A stretch of 54,845 bases of DNA. It comes from Oscillospiraceae bacterium. Lineage in GTDB: Bacteria; Bacillota; Clostridia; Oscillospirales; CAG-272. A program made the translations under genes and the position numbers. The notes below the pieces were generated by a model that had not been told where the DNA came from, made no database searches, and saw only the letters and a program-made list of their open reading frames with translations. Below are positions 1 through 8,092 of this stretch, piece after piece (the stretch's first letter is position 1; each line of letters starts with the position of its first letter). The stretch covers positions 1 to 54,845 of the forward strand of contig SVRS01000009.1 in NCBI GenBank assembly GCA_015064695.1, read 5' to 3'.

Positions 1-1203
1 ATGCTCGGAGGAGTAGTTCTCCCAGACCGTTCCGGTGGTGTTGAACACCTTCACAGCGTTGTCCAGATGGTTACAGGCGATCTCATGGGCCAGAGCGTGG
101 TAACCCACCTTGTTCAGACCCTTGAGCACCATGTAGTTGGTGGGTGCCCAGACCGAGCCCTTCCAGTAGTGACCGTCCTCGTGGTAATCGGGATGATCGG
201 CGGACAGGGTGGGAACACGGTGGGGACGCTTGAACTCCTTGGGGTTCTCCAGGTGAGCGATGAAGCGGGGGAGTCTTTCTGCGGGGACGATATCGGCCAA
301 CAGGGACCAGTAGGCACCGATGGACTTGACGCCCGACAGGCCGCTCCGCCACATATCGAAGTAGAAGGCATCCTCCTCACTCCACAGCTTTTCGTTGATC
401 AGAGCAGTGAGCATTTCCACTTCCTCGGCGAGCCACCGGGTGTCCTCCTCGTGACCGAGGATCTTGCCCATCTCCATGAGGACCTTACCGCTCATGACCA
501 TCTGAATGCAGGCATCCACCCAGATGCCATGGCCGTGGGATTGGCTTTCGTCGTAGCCCGCCTCCACGCGGGGCTGGTTGTCCATGCCGCAGGCCAGGCC
601 CGTGGACCAGTACGCGCCGTCCCGCCAGGTACGGTTGAGCTGAAGCCACTTGTGGTAGGCCAGGAGAGGGTAGAATACTCTCTCCAGACGGTCTCTGTCG
701 CCCGTGAGCTGGAAGTATTCCCACTCGCACCAGGGCATGATGTTGGGACCCGTGGAGGAGGGGTCGTCACGGTGCCACATCTCGCCCGCCTGGTCCTCGC
801 AGATCTCGCGGCAGATGAAGCCGTCCTTGTGCTGGTGGGAGTACATATTGTCCAGGGTCTGCTGGAAGTTGAACACGTGGGCGCCGTAGCGGCCGAACAT
901 GACGATGAAGGAGGAATCCCACATGAACAGGTAGCCGTTGAAGGCGGTGTCGATGAAATTGGAGACAAATCCCGCTTCGGCGTTGGGCCTGCGGAGGTTG
1001 CGGAAGGCGATCTCCCAAACCTTATTGTAGCAGGCGATGGCATCCTCGTGTCCGGGCCAGACAGGCTTGGGAAGCTGGTCCTTGGACTCGGCGTAGGTGG
1101 GCAAGGGCTTATCCTCAACGGGCATGGTGAGGAAGGGATTCTTTGCTACATAGGGGTTATGGACGTAAACGAGAGAGTCGTTGACAAGATAATGTTTTCC
1201 CAT
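1..1203 (-). CDS. MGH1/GH63-like glycoside hydrolase (3' end outside window)
   Basis: Cytoplasmic (no signal peptide) (alpha/alpha)6-barrel glycosidase of the GH37/GH63 kind, likely removing a sugar from an oligosaccharide or glycoside; substrate unknown. The start MGKHYLVND at 1203 is preceded by AAAGGAG at good spacing. Visible motifs are FNGYLFMWDSSF, DGFICREI, STGPNIMPWCEWEY, CGMDNQPR (the Asp aligns with the general acid of GH63 enzymes), YWKGSVWAPTNYMV and TVWENY (its Glu aligns with the family base). It is a close tandem paralogue of the next gene upstream, 52 bases away, so the pair is probably cotranscribed and arose by duplication. The reading frame is open to base 1, leaving 401 codons; by comparison with the paralogue about 100 residues lie outside. 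Confidence 0.9.
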   Translation of the reverse strand, partial: MGKHYLVNDSLVYVHNPYVAKNPFLTMPVEDKPLPTYAESKDQLPKPVWPGHEDAIACYNKVWEIAFRNLRRPNAEAGFVSNFIDTAFNGYLFMWDSSFIVMFGRYGAHVFNFQQTLDNMYSHQHKDGFICREICEDQAGEMWHRDDPSSTGPNIMPWCEWEYFQLTGDRDRLERVFYPLLAYHKWLQLNRTWRDGAYWSTGLACGMDNQPRVEAGYDESQSHGHGIWVDACIQMVMSGKVLMEMGKILGHEEDTRWLAEEVEMLTALINEKLWSEEDAFYFDMWRSGLSGVKSIGAYWSLLADIVPAERLPRFIAHLENPKEFKRPHRVPTLSADHPDYHEDGHYWKGSVWAPTNYMVLKGLNKVGYHALAHEIACNHLDNAVKVFNTTGTVWENYSSEH

Positions 1204-1255
1204 GATTGATACTCCTTTGGAACAATTTTGGGTTGATCAAGCGAATACGCAACGG

Positions 1256-2764
1256 TTATCCGATCACCTTCTCCCCGCCGTTCCAGATCACCCGGACCTT
1301 GACGGGGGAGTCACACTTGACGGTGATCACGGGCTCGGCGGAGGCATCCTCACGGGCCTCGCAGATGAGGTCTACGAAGCGGCCGCCGAAGGGATACTGC
1401 TCAATACCGTGCTTTTCGGTGAGGTTGACACGCCATACGATCTCGTCGTTATTGGCATCGGACTTAATACCGAAGACGTACTCGAACATGATTGCCACGG
1501 GGATAATACCCGTCCAGCCCACGAAGTCGGGTCTTGCCCAGCCTTCCTTGGGGTATTCGGGGGCGTAGTTCTCCCAAACAGTCCCCGTTGCGTTAAAGAC
1601 CTTGACCACGTTATCCAGGGTATTGCAGCCGATGTCGAAGGCCAGGTCGTGATAGCCTACGCGATCCAAGCCCTTCAGCACCATGTAGTTGGTGGGGGCC
1701 CAAACGCCGCCCTTCCAGTAACCGCCGCGGTCCTCGTACAAGGGATGGTCTGCCGAGAGAGTGGGCACACGGTGGGCGCGCTTGAACTCCTTGGGGTTAT
1801 CCAGGTGAGCGATGAAGCGGGGCAGGCGCTCGGCAGGGACGATGTCGGCAAGCAGGGACCAGTAGGCACCTACGGACTTAACACCGGTGAGGCCCGTACG
1901 CCACATATCGTAGTAGTAGGCATCCTCCTCGCACCAGAGCTTATCGTTGAGGACCGAGGTGAGCATCTTGACCTCCTCGGCAAGCCACTCGGTATCCTCC
2001 TCGTGACCCAGGACCTTGCCCATCTCGATGAGGAGCTTGCCGCTGATGACCATCTGGAAGCAGGCGTCCACCCAAATGCTATGGCCGTGGGAAAGATGCT
2101 CGCTATAGATCTTGGTATCTACGCGGGGCTGGTTATCCATGCCGCAGGCAAAGCCCGTGGACCAGTAACTGCCGTCCTGCCAGGTGCGGTTGAGCTGGAG
2201 CCACTTATGGTAGCCGAGAAGGGGATAGAACACCTTCTCCAGGCGCTCCTTATCACCCGTGAGCTGATAGTACTCCCACTCGCACCAGGGCATGATGTTG
2301 GGACCTGTGGAGTTGGGATCATCCCGCTCCCACTGGTCACCGGGGGTGAACTCGCCGATTTCACGGCAGATGAAGCCGTCCCTGTGCTGGGTGGAGTAGA
2401 AGTTATCCAGAGTCTTCTGGAAATTGAAGATGTGGGAGGCGTAGCGGCCGAACAGGACGATGAAGGAGGAATCCCACATGAAGAGGTTCCCATTGAAGGC
2501 GGTATCGATGAAGTTGGACACGAAGCCGGAGCCGGGCTGGGGCTGACGGAGGTTTTTAAAGGCGATCTGCCAAACCTTGTCGTAGCAGGCGATGGCATCG
2601 TCGTGACCCTCCCACAGAGGCTTGGGGAGGCGATCCTTGGACTCCTCGTAGGTGGGGAGGGGGGCATCCTCGGGCTCCATAGTGAGGAAGGGGTTTTTCT
2701 TTACGAACTCATTGGGAACGCTCCAGGGATCGGAGGGGTTTCGCGGGAAGTAATGTTGCGCCAT
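1256..2764 (-). CDS. MGH1/GH63-like glycoside hydrolase
   Basis: 502-residue cytoplasmic glycosidase with the same fold and motifs as its neighbour: FNGNLFMWDSSF (residues 91-101), STGPNIMPWCEWEYYQLTG (152-170), CGMDNQPR with candidate acid Asp210, GGYWKGGVWAPTNYMV (347-362) and TVWENY with candidate base Glu398. The exact sugar substrate cannot be told from sequence; mannosylglycerate hydrolase-like and trehalase-like enzymes share this barrel. I place the start at MAQHYFPRN (2764). An in-frame ATG at 2776 also exists, but neither has a clear ribosome site. Instead a short TTG-initiated ORF with a good ribosome site ends two bases before 2764, so translation may be coupled. metY lies upstream on the same strand. 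Confidence 0.88.
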   Translation of the reverse strand: MAQHYFPRNPSDPWSVPNEFVKKNPFLTMEPEDAPLPTYEESKDRLPKPLWEGHDDAIACYDKVWQIAFKNLRQPQPGSGFVSNFIDTAFNGNLFMWDSSFIVLFGRYASHIFNFQKTLDNFYSTQHRDGFICREIGEFTPGDQWERDDPNSTGPNIMPWCEWEYYQLTGDKERLEKVFYPLLGYHKWLQLNRTWQDGSYWSTGFACGMDNQPRVDTKIYSEHLSHGHSIWVDACFQMVISGKLLIEMGKVLGHEEDTEWLAEEVKMLTSVLNDKLWCEEDAYYYDMWRTGLTGVKSVGAYWSLLADIVPAERLPRFIAHLDNPKEFKRAHRVPTLSADHPLYEDRGGYWKGGVWAPTNYMVLKGLDRVGYHDLAFDIGCNTLDNVVKVFNATGTVWENYAPEYPKEGWARPDFVGWTGIIPVAIMFEYVFGIKSDANNDEIVWRVNLTEKHGIEQYPFGGRFVDLICEAREDASAEPVITVKCDSPVKVRVIWNGGEKVIG

Positions 2765-2766
2765 AA

Positions 2767-2898
2767 TTATGACCATTGCTTTCGCTTAGCGAAAGCATCC
2801 TTTCTTGCGGAATTGGGAGGGCTGGCTTTGCGTAGCGAAATCGCCATCGCTCCGATGGCGAAGGCCACAAAACGCTGTTTGAAGGATTTATCCTTCAA
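2767..2898 (-). CDS. possible 43-residue coupled leader peptide (TTG start)
   Basis: A short frame begins with TTG at 2898, seven bases after AAAGGAG, and runs 43 codons to TAA at 2767-2769, only two bases before the ATG of the downstream glycosidase. The product is basic with a short hydrophobic patch (FVAFAIGAMAISL). The DNA is made of small palindromes (2777-2797, 2842-2861, 2880-2899), so the frame may be an accident of a palindromic intergenic repeat. I do not recognise the protein. Its value is that it could supply translation to the next gene, which lacks a ribosome site. Confidence 0.3.
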   Translation of the reverse strand: MKDKSFKQRFVAFAIGAMAISLRKASPPNSARKDAFAKRKQWS

Positions 2899-2900
2899 GC
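2777..2900. repeat. cluster of three small palindromes
   Basis: Three short hairpins follow one another between metY and the glycosidase pair: a GCTTTCGC/GCGAAAGC palindrome near 2778-2797, a GCCATCG/CGATGGC palindrome near 2843-2859, and TTGAAGGA/TCCTTCAA near 2879-2898. None is followed by a T tract, so they are not evident terminators. They resemble the palindromic intergenic repeats seen in many Clostridia. Confidence 0.5.
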
Positions 2901-2986
2901 CTGTTCTCCTTTGTCATGAAATTCAGATTCGTGATTGAAAATGCAGTCGTGCGGGGCTGATACGAAAGCAGGTATGAAGGCCGTTT

Positions 2987-4261
2987 TTATGCGCGAAGAG
3001 CCTGATCCAGATCAGCGAGAATGTCCTCAATGTTCTCGATACCGATCGATAGTCTGACCTGCTCGGGCTTGACGCCGCAGGCGGTGAGCTGCTCGTCGGT
3101 GAGCTGACGGTGGGTTGTGGAGGCAGGATGAAGAGCGCAGGAGCGAGCGTCGGCTACGTGGACTACGATGTTCATGAGCTTCAGGTTATTCAGGAACCTA
3201 CAAGCCGCCTCGCGACCGCCCTTGATGCCCACGGAAATCACGCCGCAGGCGCCCTTGGGGAGGTACTTTTTGGCCAGATCGTACTGGGCGTTCCCTTCCA
3301 GCAGAGGGTAGTCCACCCAATCCACGCATTCGTGGGATTCCAGGAACTTGGCCACGGCCAGGGCGTTGGCGCAGTGGCGCTCCATACGGAGGGCCAGGGT
3401 CTCCAGGCCCAGGTTGAGCAGGAAGGCGGCCATGGGGGACATGGTGTTACCCATATCGCGGAGCATCTGGACGCGGGCCTTGGTGACGTAGGCCGCGGGA
3501 CCGAAGGACTCGGTATAGACCACGCCGTGGTAGGAATCGTCGGGGGTGGTCAGCTCGGGGTAGCGGCCGTCCACGGACCAGTCGAACTTACCGCTGTCCA
3601 CGATACAGCCGCCCACCACGGTGGCGTGGCCATCCATGTACTTGGTGGTGGAGTGGGTGACGATGTCACAGCCGAACTCAAAGGGACGGCAGAGGACGGG
3701 GGTGGCAAAAGTGTTATCCACCACCAGGGGCATACCGTGCTTATGAGCCAGCTTGGCATAGCGCTCGATATCAAAGACCACCAGGGCAGGATTGGCCACG
3801 GTCTCGCCGAAGATCATGCGGGTATTCTCGTCCATCATGGCCTCGATCTCCTCGTCGGTCATGTCGGGGGTGGCGAAGCGGACCTCAATGCCCATCTTTT
3901 TGAGGGTGACGGCAAAGAGGTTGACGGTACCGCCGTAGATGGAGGCCAGGGAGATGATGTTCTGCCCTGCCGAGGTGATGTTGAGGACGGCGGTGAGGTT
4001 GGCGGCCTGTCCCGAGGACACCAGCATTGCCCCCACGCCGCCTTCCATCTCAGCGATCTTGGCCTCTACACAGGCCAGGGTGGGGTTGGAGATGCGGGAG
4101 TACATATGGCCGTCGGCCTTGAGGTCAAAAAGGTCACCCAAATGCTCGGCGGAGTCGTACTTATAGGTCGTGCTCTGGTAGATGGGCAGGGTGCGGGGCT
4201 CGCCGTTTTCGGGCTTATAGCCGCCCTGGACGCAAAGGGTTTCGAGTTTGTAGTTGGACAT
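2987..4261 (-). CDS. metY: O-acetylhomoserine aminocarboxypropyltransferase
   Basis: PLP-dependent enzyme of the Cys/Met metabolism family, making homocysteine (or methionine) from O-acetylhomoserine plus sulfide or methanethiol in the cytoplasm. 424 residues, the usual length. PLP signatures are visible: SSGQAANLTA (81-90), VVDNTFATPVL with Asp182, and HSTTKYMDGH with the Schiff-base Lys207. It starts MSNYKLETLC, typical of the family, with AGGAG about nine bases upstream. A 192-base dispersed repeat begins 28 bases upstream and fills the gap to the LRR gene. I see no S-box (SAM) riboswitch or T-box before it, unlike many Firmicute methionine genes. The enzyme class is secure; separating it from a cystathionine gamma-synthase-like relative rests on the length and the N-terminal motif. 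Confidence 0.92.
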   Translation of the reverse strand: MSNYKLETLCVQGGYKPENGEPRTLPIYQSTTYKYDSAEHLGDLFDLKADGHMYSRISNPTLACVEAKIAEMEGGVGAMLVSSGQAANLTAVLNITSAGQNIISLASIYGGTVNLFAVTLKKMGIEVRFATPDMTDEEIEAMMDENTRMIFGETVANPALVVFDIERYAKLAHKHGMPLVVDNTFATPVLCRPFEFGCDIVTHSTTKYMDGHATVVGGCIVDSGKFDWSVDGRYPELTTPDDSYHGVVYTESFGPAAYVTKARVQMLRDMGNTMSPMAAFLLNLGLETLALRMERHCANALAVAKFLESHECVDWVDYPLLEGNAQYDLAKKYLPKGACGVISVGIKGGREAACRFLNNLKLMNIVVHVADARSCALHPASTTHRQLTDEQLTACGVKPEQVRLSIGIENIEDILADLDQALRA

Positions 4262-4288
4262 GGTTTTTATTCTCCTGTATGTTTTTTA

Positions 4289-4480
4289 GGGAGCCTCTAC
4301 ATATTCAGCGTGCGGAGAGAGCCGAATGAGCTCGGCGGCGAGAAGATTTTTCGTCAGACGCAACAAAAATCCGCGCGCAAAGTTTATCCTCTGCGAAGGG
4401 TTTTTGGTGAAGCGCCCACTTCGTGGGCAAACGGAAAAGATTCCGCCGATTCTTCGTGCGATGAATTTTTAGAGGTTCCC
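4289..4480 (+). repeat. dispersed terminal-inverted-repeat element, copy 1 (long form)
   Basis: 192 bases bounded by imperfect inverted ends: GGGAGCCTCTACATATTC at the left, and at the right the complement of GGGAACCTCTAAAAATTC. The interior shares with copy 2 a core containing GTCAGACGCAACAAAA and TCCGCGCGC, and both end in a GTCGATT/GCCGATT-like block and GATGAATTTTTAGAGG. It sits exactly between the LRR gene stop and metY. There is no coding potential of its own. It looks like a non-autonomous MITE. Confidence 0.8.
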
Positions 4481-4487
4481 ATCTTTT

Positions 4488-5921
4488 TTATGATTTTTTC
4501 TCCGTCTCCGAGGGTACACATTCCGGGCTCACCCACGGAAGTCCCAATCTGCCGCAATGACGGAACACCTGCTCTCCTTGGGTCTGCACCCCGTCGGCGG
4601 TGAGAGATACCAGCGAGATACACCCTGCAAAGCAGGAGTTGGGCAGGTGGGCAACGGTGTCGGGCAGGGTGACGGTGTGGAGGGATACGCAATCCATGAA
4701 GGCCTGGAACCCCAGGGTGGTCAGTTCCTTGCCTCCTGCGAAGGAGGTCAGACGGACACAGCCGCGGAAGGCATCGGCTCCCACGGAGGTCACAGAGTCC
4801 GGCAGGGTCATGACCGCAAGTCCCTCACAGCCGTAGAAGGCGCGGCGGCCGATGGCGGTCGCGTCCGAGGGCAGGTTGATCTCTCGAACCGACCAGCACT
4901 CAAAGAAGGCGTTGGCAGGAATGTCTCCGCCCCCCTCCAGAATCGTCACGGAAATAAGCGAGGCCGGGATAAAGCCTTGGGTATGGGCATAATCCGATGC
5001 ACCGAACAGAAAGCCCACGTGCGCCGTGTTCTGCTCTGCTTCCTCCTTCACGCGGCTACCGCCCACAAAGGGGAGCACGAGGTTCTCCAGATTGCGGCAT
5101 CCCTCCAGCATGGCAAAGCCCAGGGTCTCCACCGTGGCGGGGAATCGAAGCTCCAAAAGCGACTCGCAACCGATGAACGCACCCCAGCCAACGGTTTTCA
5201 GCGAGGTCTCCCCCATCGTGATATAAGCCAGGGAGTCGCAGGCGTAGAAGGCATAGTCACCGATTTGAGTCAAGGTTTCGGGCAGAGATACGATTTGCAG
5301 GCCGCGGCAGGCGTAAAAGGCATAATCGGGGATCTGCTCGCCGGCCGTCAGCACCAGGTTCTTCAGATTCAGGGGTACCGCAGAGCCGTTGGCTTCGTGG
5401 GTCTGCGCACCGAACAACGCACCAAAGTAGGGCGCACCCTCGCAGGTAAAAACGGGAGTTCGGAGAGAGGACAGACTCTTACATCCCTTGAAGGCGCCCT
5501 TCCCGATGGACGTCACCGAATCGGGAATCGATATACCCTTCAAGGATACCCGATCCGCAAATGCGCCCTCGCCGATGGCTGTAACGGGCTTACCGTCCAC
5601 GGTATCGGGGATAACCACCACAACGTCTCCTCCCGTATAGCCCGTAACGGTTACGCCGGATTCCGTGGTCTCATAGGTGAAATCCCCCTCGGGAGCAGGC
5701 GTTGCCACCGAGAACAGCTCCTTCAGCTTGTCGGTATAGGTGGTCAAGTCCGTGAAGGTTCGCTCGTCGGGCTGATCGGGCACCGAGATTGGGGGGATGG
5801 TCACGATCTCAAAGGTGTCCTTCCCCTCCCCATTGGAGGACGGGCCTCCGCAAGCCGACAACGGAAGCGTCAAAAGCAGCAGTGCGGCCGCCGATGCCGC
5901 CAAAATATTCCTTTTTCTCAT
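4488..5921 (-). CDS. BspA-type leucine-rich-repeat lipoprotein
   Basis: 477-residue surface lipoprotein. A signal peptide ends in the lipobox LSAC with Cys24, followed by a Ser/Gly/Asp-rich linker. From about residue 95 to 460 it consists of LRR_5 (Treponema/BspA type) repeats of about 23 residues with the pattern IPDSVTSIGKGAFxGCxSL, e.g. GKGAFKGCKSL, GDYAFYACDSL and GADAFRGCVRL. Such proteins bind host or environmental polymers; the ligand is not predictable. It starts at MRKRNIL. The TTGCAA/TATAAT promoter at 6051-6079 lies 130 bases upstream. The stop is eight bases from repeat copy 1. Confidence 0.88.
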   Translation of the reverse strand: MRKRNILAASAAALLLLTLPLSACGGPSSNGEGKDTFEIVTIPPISVPDQPDERTFTDLTTYTDKLKELFSVATPAPEGDFTYETTESGVTVTGYTGGDVVVVIPDTVDGKPVTAIGEGAFADRVSLKGISIPDSVTSIGKGAFKGCKSLSSLRTPVFTCEGAPYFGALFGAQTHEANGSAVPLNLKNLVLTAGEQIPDYAFYACRGLQIVSLPETLTQIGDYAFYACDSLAYITMGETSLKTVGWGAFIGCESLLELRFPATVETLGFAMLEGCRNLENLVLPFVGGSRVKEEAEQNTAHVGFLFGASDYAHTQGFIPASLISVTILEGGGDIPANAFFECWSVREINLPSDATAIGRRAFYGCEGLAVMTLPDSVTSVGADAFRGCVRLTSFAGGKELTTLGFQAFMDCVSLHTVTLPDTVAHLPNSCFAGCISLVSLTADGVQTQGEQVFRHCGRLGLPWVSPECVPSETEKKS

Positions 5922-6050
5922 AATCTATTTACTCTCCATTCCGCCGCCCGCGGGCGACACAGATGCTCTTTGAGCCCTCTGTCGGAATTCCTATAAAGGG
6001 CAAATTCGCTTTTCCGCAGAGAGAGGGACACAAATATACATACATATTTG

Positions 6051-6079
6051 ATTATACCATAAATGCGATCATTTTGCAA
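6051..6079 (-). promoter_or_regulatory. sigma-A promoter of the LRR lipoprotein gene
   Basis: On the minus strand TTGCAA (6074-6079) is 17 bases from TATAAT (6051-6056), with the extended -10 TGG. The rest of the 424-base gap 5922-6345 holds no gene that I can support; ORFs on the plus strand there have no ribosome site. Confidence 0.8.
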
Positions 6080-6304
6080 TAGGACGAGCAGAAAAAAAGC
6101 GGGCTCTCACCAAAAAAACGCGCAAGCATCACCCAACCGGGCAACGCATGCGCGTCCTTTCAGTTCGCTTTATACCAAACCGCCCCGGTCGTACCCAGTA
6201 CGGCAACGGCGGCAATCGTGGACATTGGGGTTCTATGTTCAACTGTATCACAAACCGCATTAGGCTGTGCGGACATCAGCACCCTTATCTGTAATTCGAT
6301 AAAG

Positions 6305-6325
6305 CATTCCCCCGCCGGGGGATAG
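6305..6325 (-). terminator. weak stem-loop after rny
   Basis: A CCCCC/GGGGG stem with a three-base loop lies about 25 bases beyond the rny stop. The following bases are only mildly T-rich, so termination is uncertain. Confidence 0.35.
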
Positions 6326-6345
6326 GGTAGGATTTTCGCGGGGCC

Positions 6346-7896
6346 TTACTTCGCGTAATCGGTAGCGCGGCTCTCGCGGATGAGGTTGATCTTGATCTGG
6401 CCGGGGTACTTGACCTCCTCCTGGATCTTTTCAGCCATCTGACGGGCGATGAGAGGCATTTCCTCGTCATGCACTGCGTCGGGCTTGACCATCACGCGGA
6501 GCTCTCGTCCCGCCTGAATGGCAAAGGCTTTTTCGATTCCGGTGAAGCCCTCGGCGATCTCCTCCAGCTTCTCCAGACGCTTGATGTAGTTCTCCATATC
6601 CTCGCGGCGCGCACCGGGGCGAGCGGCGGAGATGGCGTCAGCAGCCTGCACCAGCACGGCAATGACGCTTTGGGGCTCTACGTCTCCGTGGTGCGCCTCG
6701 ATGGCGTGTACCACGTCTCGGTTCTCCTTGTACTTTTTGGCGGCGTTCACGCCGATCTGCACGTGCGAGCCCTCCACATCGTAGGGGAAAGCCTTACCGA
6801 TATCGTGCAGAAGACCCGCTCTGCGAGCCAGCACGGGATCCACGCCCAGCTCCTCAGCCATAATGCCCGCCAGGATGGCGACCTCTACTGAGTGCTGCAG
6901 CACGTTCTGACCGTAGCTCGTGCGGTAACGAAGACGTCCCAGCAAACGAACCAGATCAGGATTGATACCATGGATATTGACCTCAAACGTGGCTCTCTCG
7001 CCGGCCTGCTTAATGGCGGCATCCACGTCCTTCTTAGCCTTTTCCACCATTTCCTCAATGCGGGTAGGATGGATACGGCCGTCCGAAATGAGCTTTTCCA
7101 GCGCCAGTCTCGCCACCTCGCGGCGGATGGGATCGAAGCCGGAAATGGTGATGACCTCAGGGGTATCGTCAATGATCAGCTCGACACCCGTCAGGGTTTC
7201 CAGCTTCTGAATGTTTCGGCCCTCTCGGCCGATGATGCGTCCCTTCATTTCCTCGCTGGGCAATGCCACCGAAGAAATCGTGGACTCGGCTACGAAGTCG
7301 CCTGCGCAACGCTGGATCGCCAGCGCCATGATCCGGCAAGCCTTCTCGTTGGCCTCGTCGCGGTACTGCTCCTCCAGCTCCACAATGCGCTGTGCCTGCT
7401 CGTGTCGGATCTCATCCTCCAGATTGGCCACCAGCTCTGCCTTAGCCTGCTCGGCGGTATACCCCGAAACGCGCTCCAACGTACGCTGATGCTCTGCCAG
7501 AGTCTCGCTGATCTGCTCACGCACGGCTTCGCATTCCTTGAGCTTTCGGTCCAGCTGCTCGTTCTTCTTGTCCAGTTGCTCGCTCTTTCGATCCAGATTC
7601 TCCTCTTTCTTAGAAAGACGTGTCTCCGTGCGGGATACCTCCGAGCGGCGCTCCTTGATCTCCTGCTCCATATCGTTTTTCTGGCGCATGATCTCTTCCT
7701 TAGCGGAAAGAAGGGCTTCCTTCTTAATGGATTCAGCCTGCTTTTCGCCTTCCTCGACCAGCTCCTTCGCCTTCTGCTCAGCCGTGCCGATCTTTGCCTC
7801 GGCTACGTGCTTACGGTACAGAAGACCGATCAAGCCACCGAGAGCCAAGCAAACCACGCCCGTGATCACCACGATTAAAATTTCAATCGGACCCAT
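6346..7896 (-). CDS. rny: ribonuclease Y
   Basis: Membrane-anchored endoribonuclease that starts decay of many mRNAs in Firmicutes. 516 residues, standard length. Order: N-terminal membrane helix (residues 6-27), long charged coiled coil (about 30-195), KH RNA-binding domain with GREGRN at 223-228, and an HD phosphohydrolase domain with His335 and HDIGK at 364-368. The start [10 protein letters not shown] has a strong AGGAGGTG site. It has a private consensus promoter at 7971-7999, and an intrinsic-terminator-like hairpin lies right at the start of the leader (7933-7961). It is convergent with nothing; both neighbours are on the same strand. Confidence 0.97.
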   Translation of the reverse strand: MGPIEILIVVITGVVCLALGGLIGLLYRKHVAEAKIGTAEQKAKELVEEGEKQAESIKKEALLSAKEEIMRQKNDMEQEIKERRSEVSRTETRLSKKEENLDRKSEQLDKKNEQLDRKLKECEAVREQISETLAEHQRTLERVSGYTAEQAKAELVANLEDEIRHEQAQRIVELEEQYRDEANEKACRIMALAIQRCAGDFVAESTISSVALPSEEMKGRIIGREGRNIQKLETLTGVELIIDDTPEVITISGFDPIRREVARLALEKLISDGRIHPTRIEEMVEKAKKDVDAAIKQAGERATFEVNIHGINPDLVRLLGRLRYRTSYGQNVLQHSVEVAILAGIMAEELGVDPVLARRAGLLHDIGKAFPYDVEGSHVQIGVNAAKKYKENRDVVHAIEAHHGDVEPQSVIAVLVQAADAISAARPGARREDMENYIKRLEKLEEIAEGFTGIEKAFAIQAGRELRVMVKPDAVHDEEMPLIARQMAEKIQEEVKYPGQIKINLIRESRATDYAK

Positions 7897-7932
7897 GTCT
7901 ATACACCTCCTTTTTCAAAATAAATAGTAAAA

Positions 7933-7961
7933 CCCCGCCTGCACCGTAGGAACAGGCGAGG
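7933..7961 (-). terminator. terminator-like hairpin in the rny leader (possible attenuator)
   Basis: On the minus strand CCTCGCCTG pairs with CAGGCGGGG (nine pairs, one G.U), followed by TTTTACTATTT. It lies about 10-35 bases downstream of the rny -10 box and about 40 bases before the start codon. It may attenuate rny, protect the 5' end, or end transcripts arriving from upstream. Confidence 0.6.
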
Positions 7962-7970
7962 TCAACCTAT

Positions 7971-7999
7971 ATTATACACAAATTCCTGCAACTTGTCAA
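7971..7999 (-). promoter_or_regulatory. consensus sigma-A promoter of rny
   Basis: TTGACA (7994-7999), a spacer of exactly 17 bases, then TATAAT (7971-7976) on the minus strand: a perfect match to consensus. Confidence 0.9.
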
Positions 8000-8092
8000 G
8001 AGAATTTATGGCTTTACATCACTAAAATCTCATTTTTTTGCAAAAATCACAGGCTTTGCGGGGGCAAGCGGCTCGGGCTCACACCAAGCCGG

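Noticed and set aside
4200..4300. S-box (SAM) riboswitch or T-box before metY
   Set aside because: The leader is a copy of the dispersed repeat; none of the conserved S-box or T-box blocks is there.
6063..6263. 66-residue plus-strand frame upstream of rny's end
   Set aside because: It begins inside the -35 region of a promoter on the other strand, has no ribosome site, and its composition is not protein-like.
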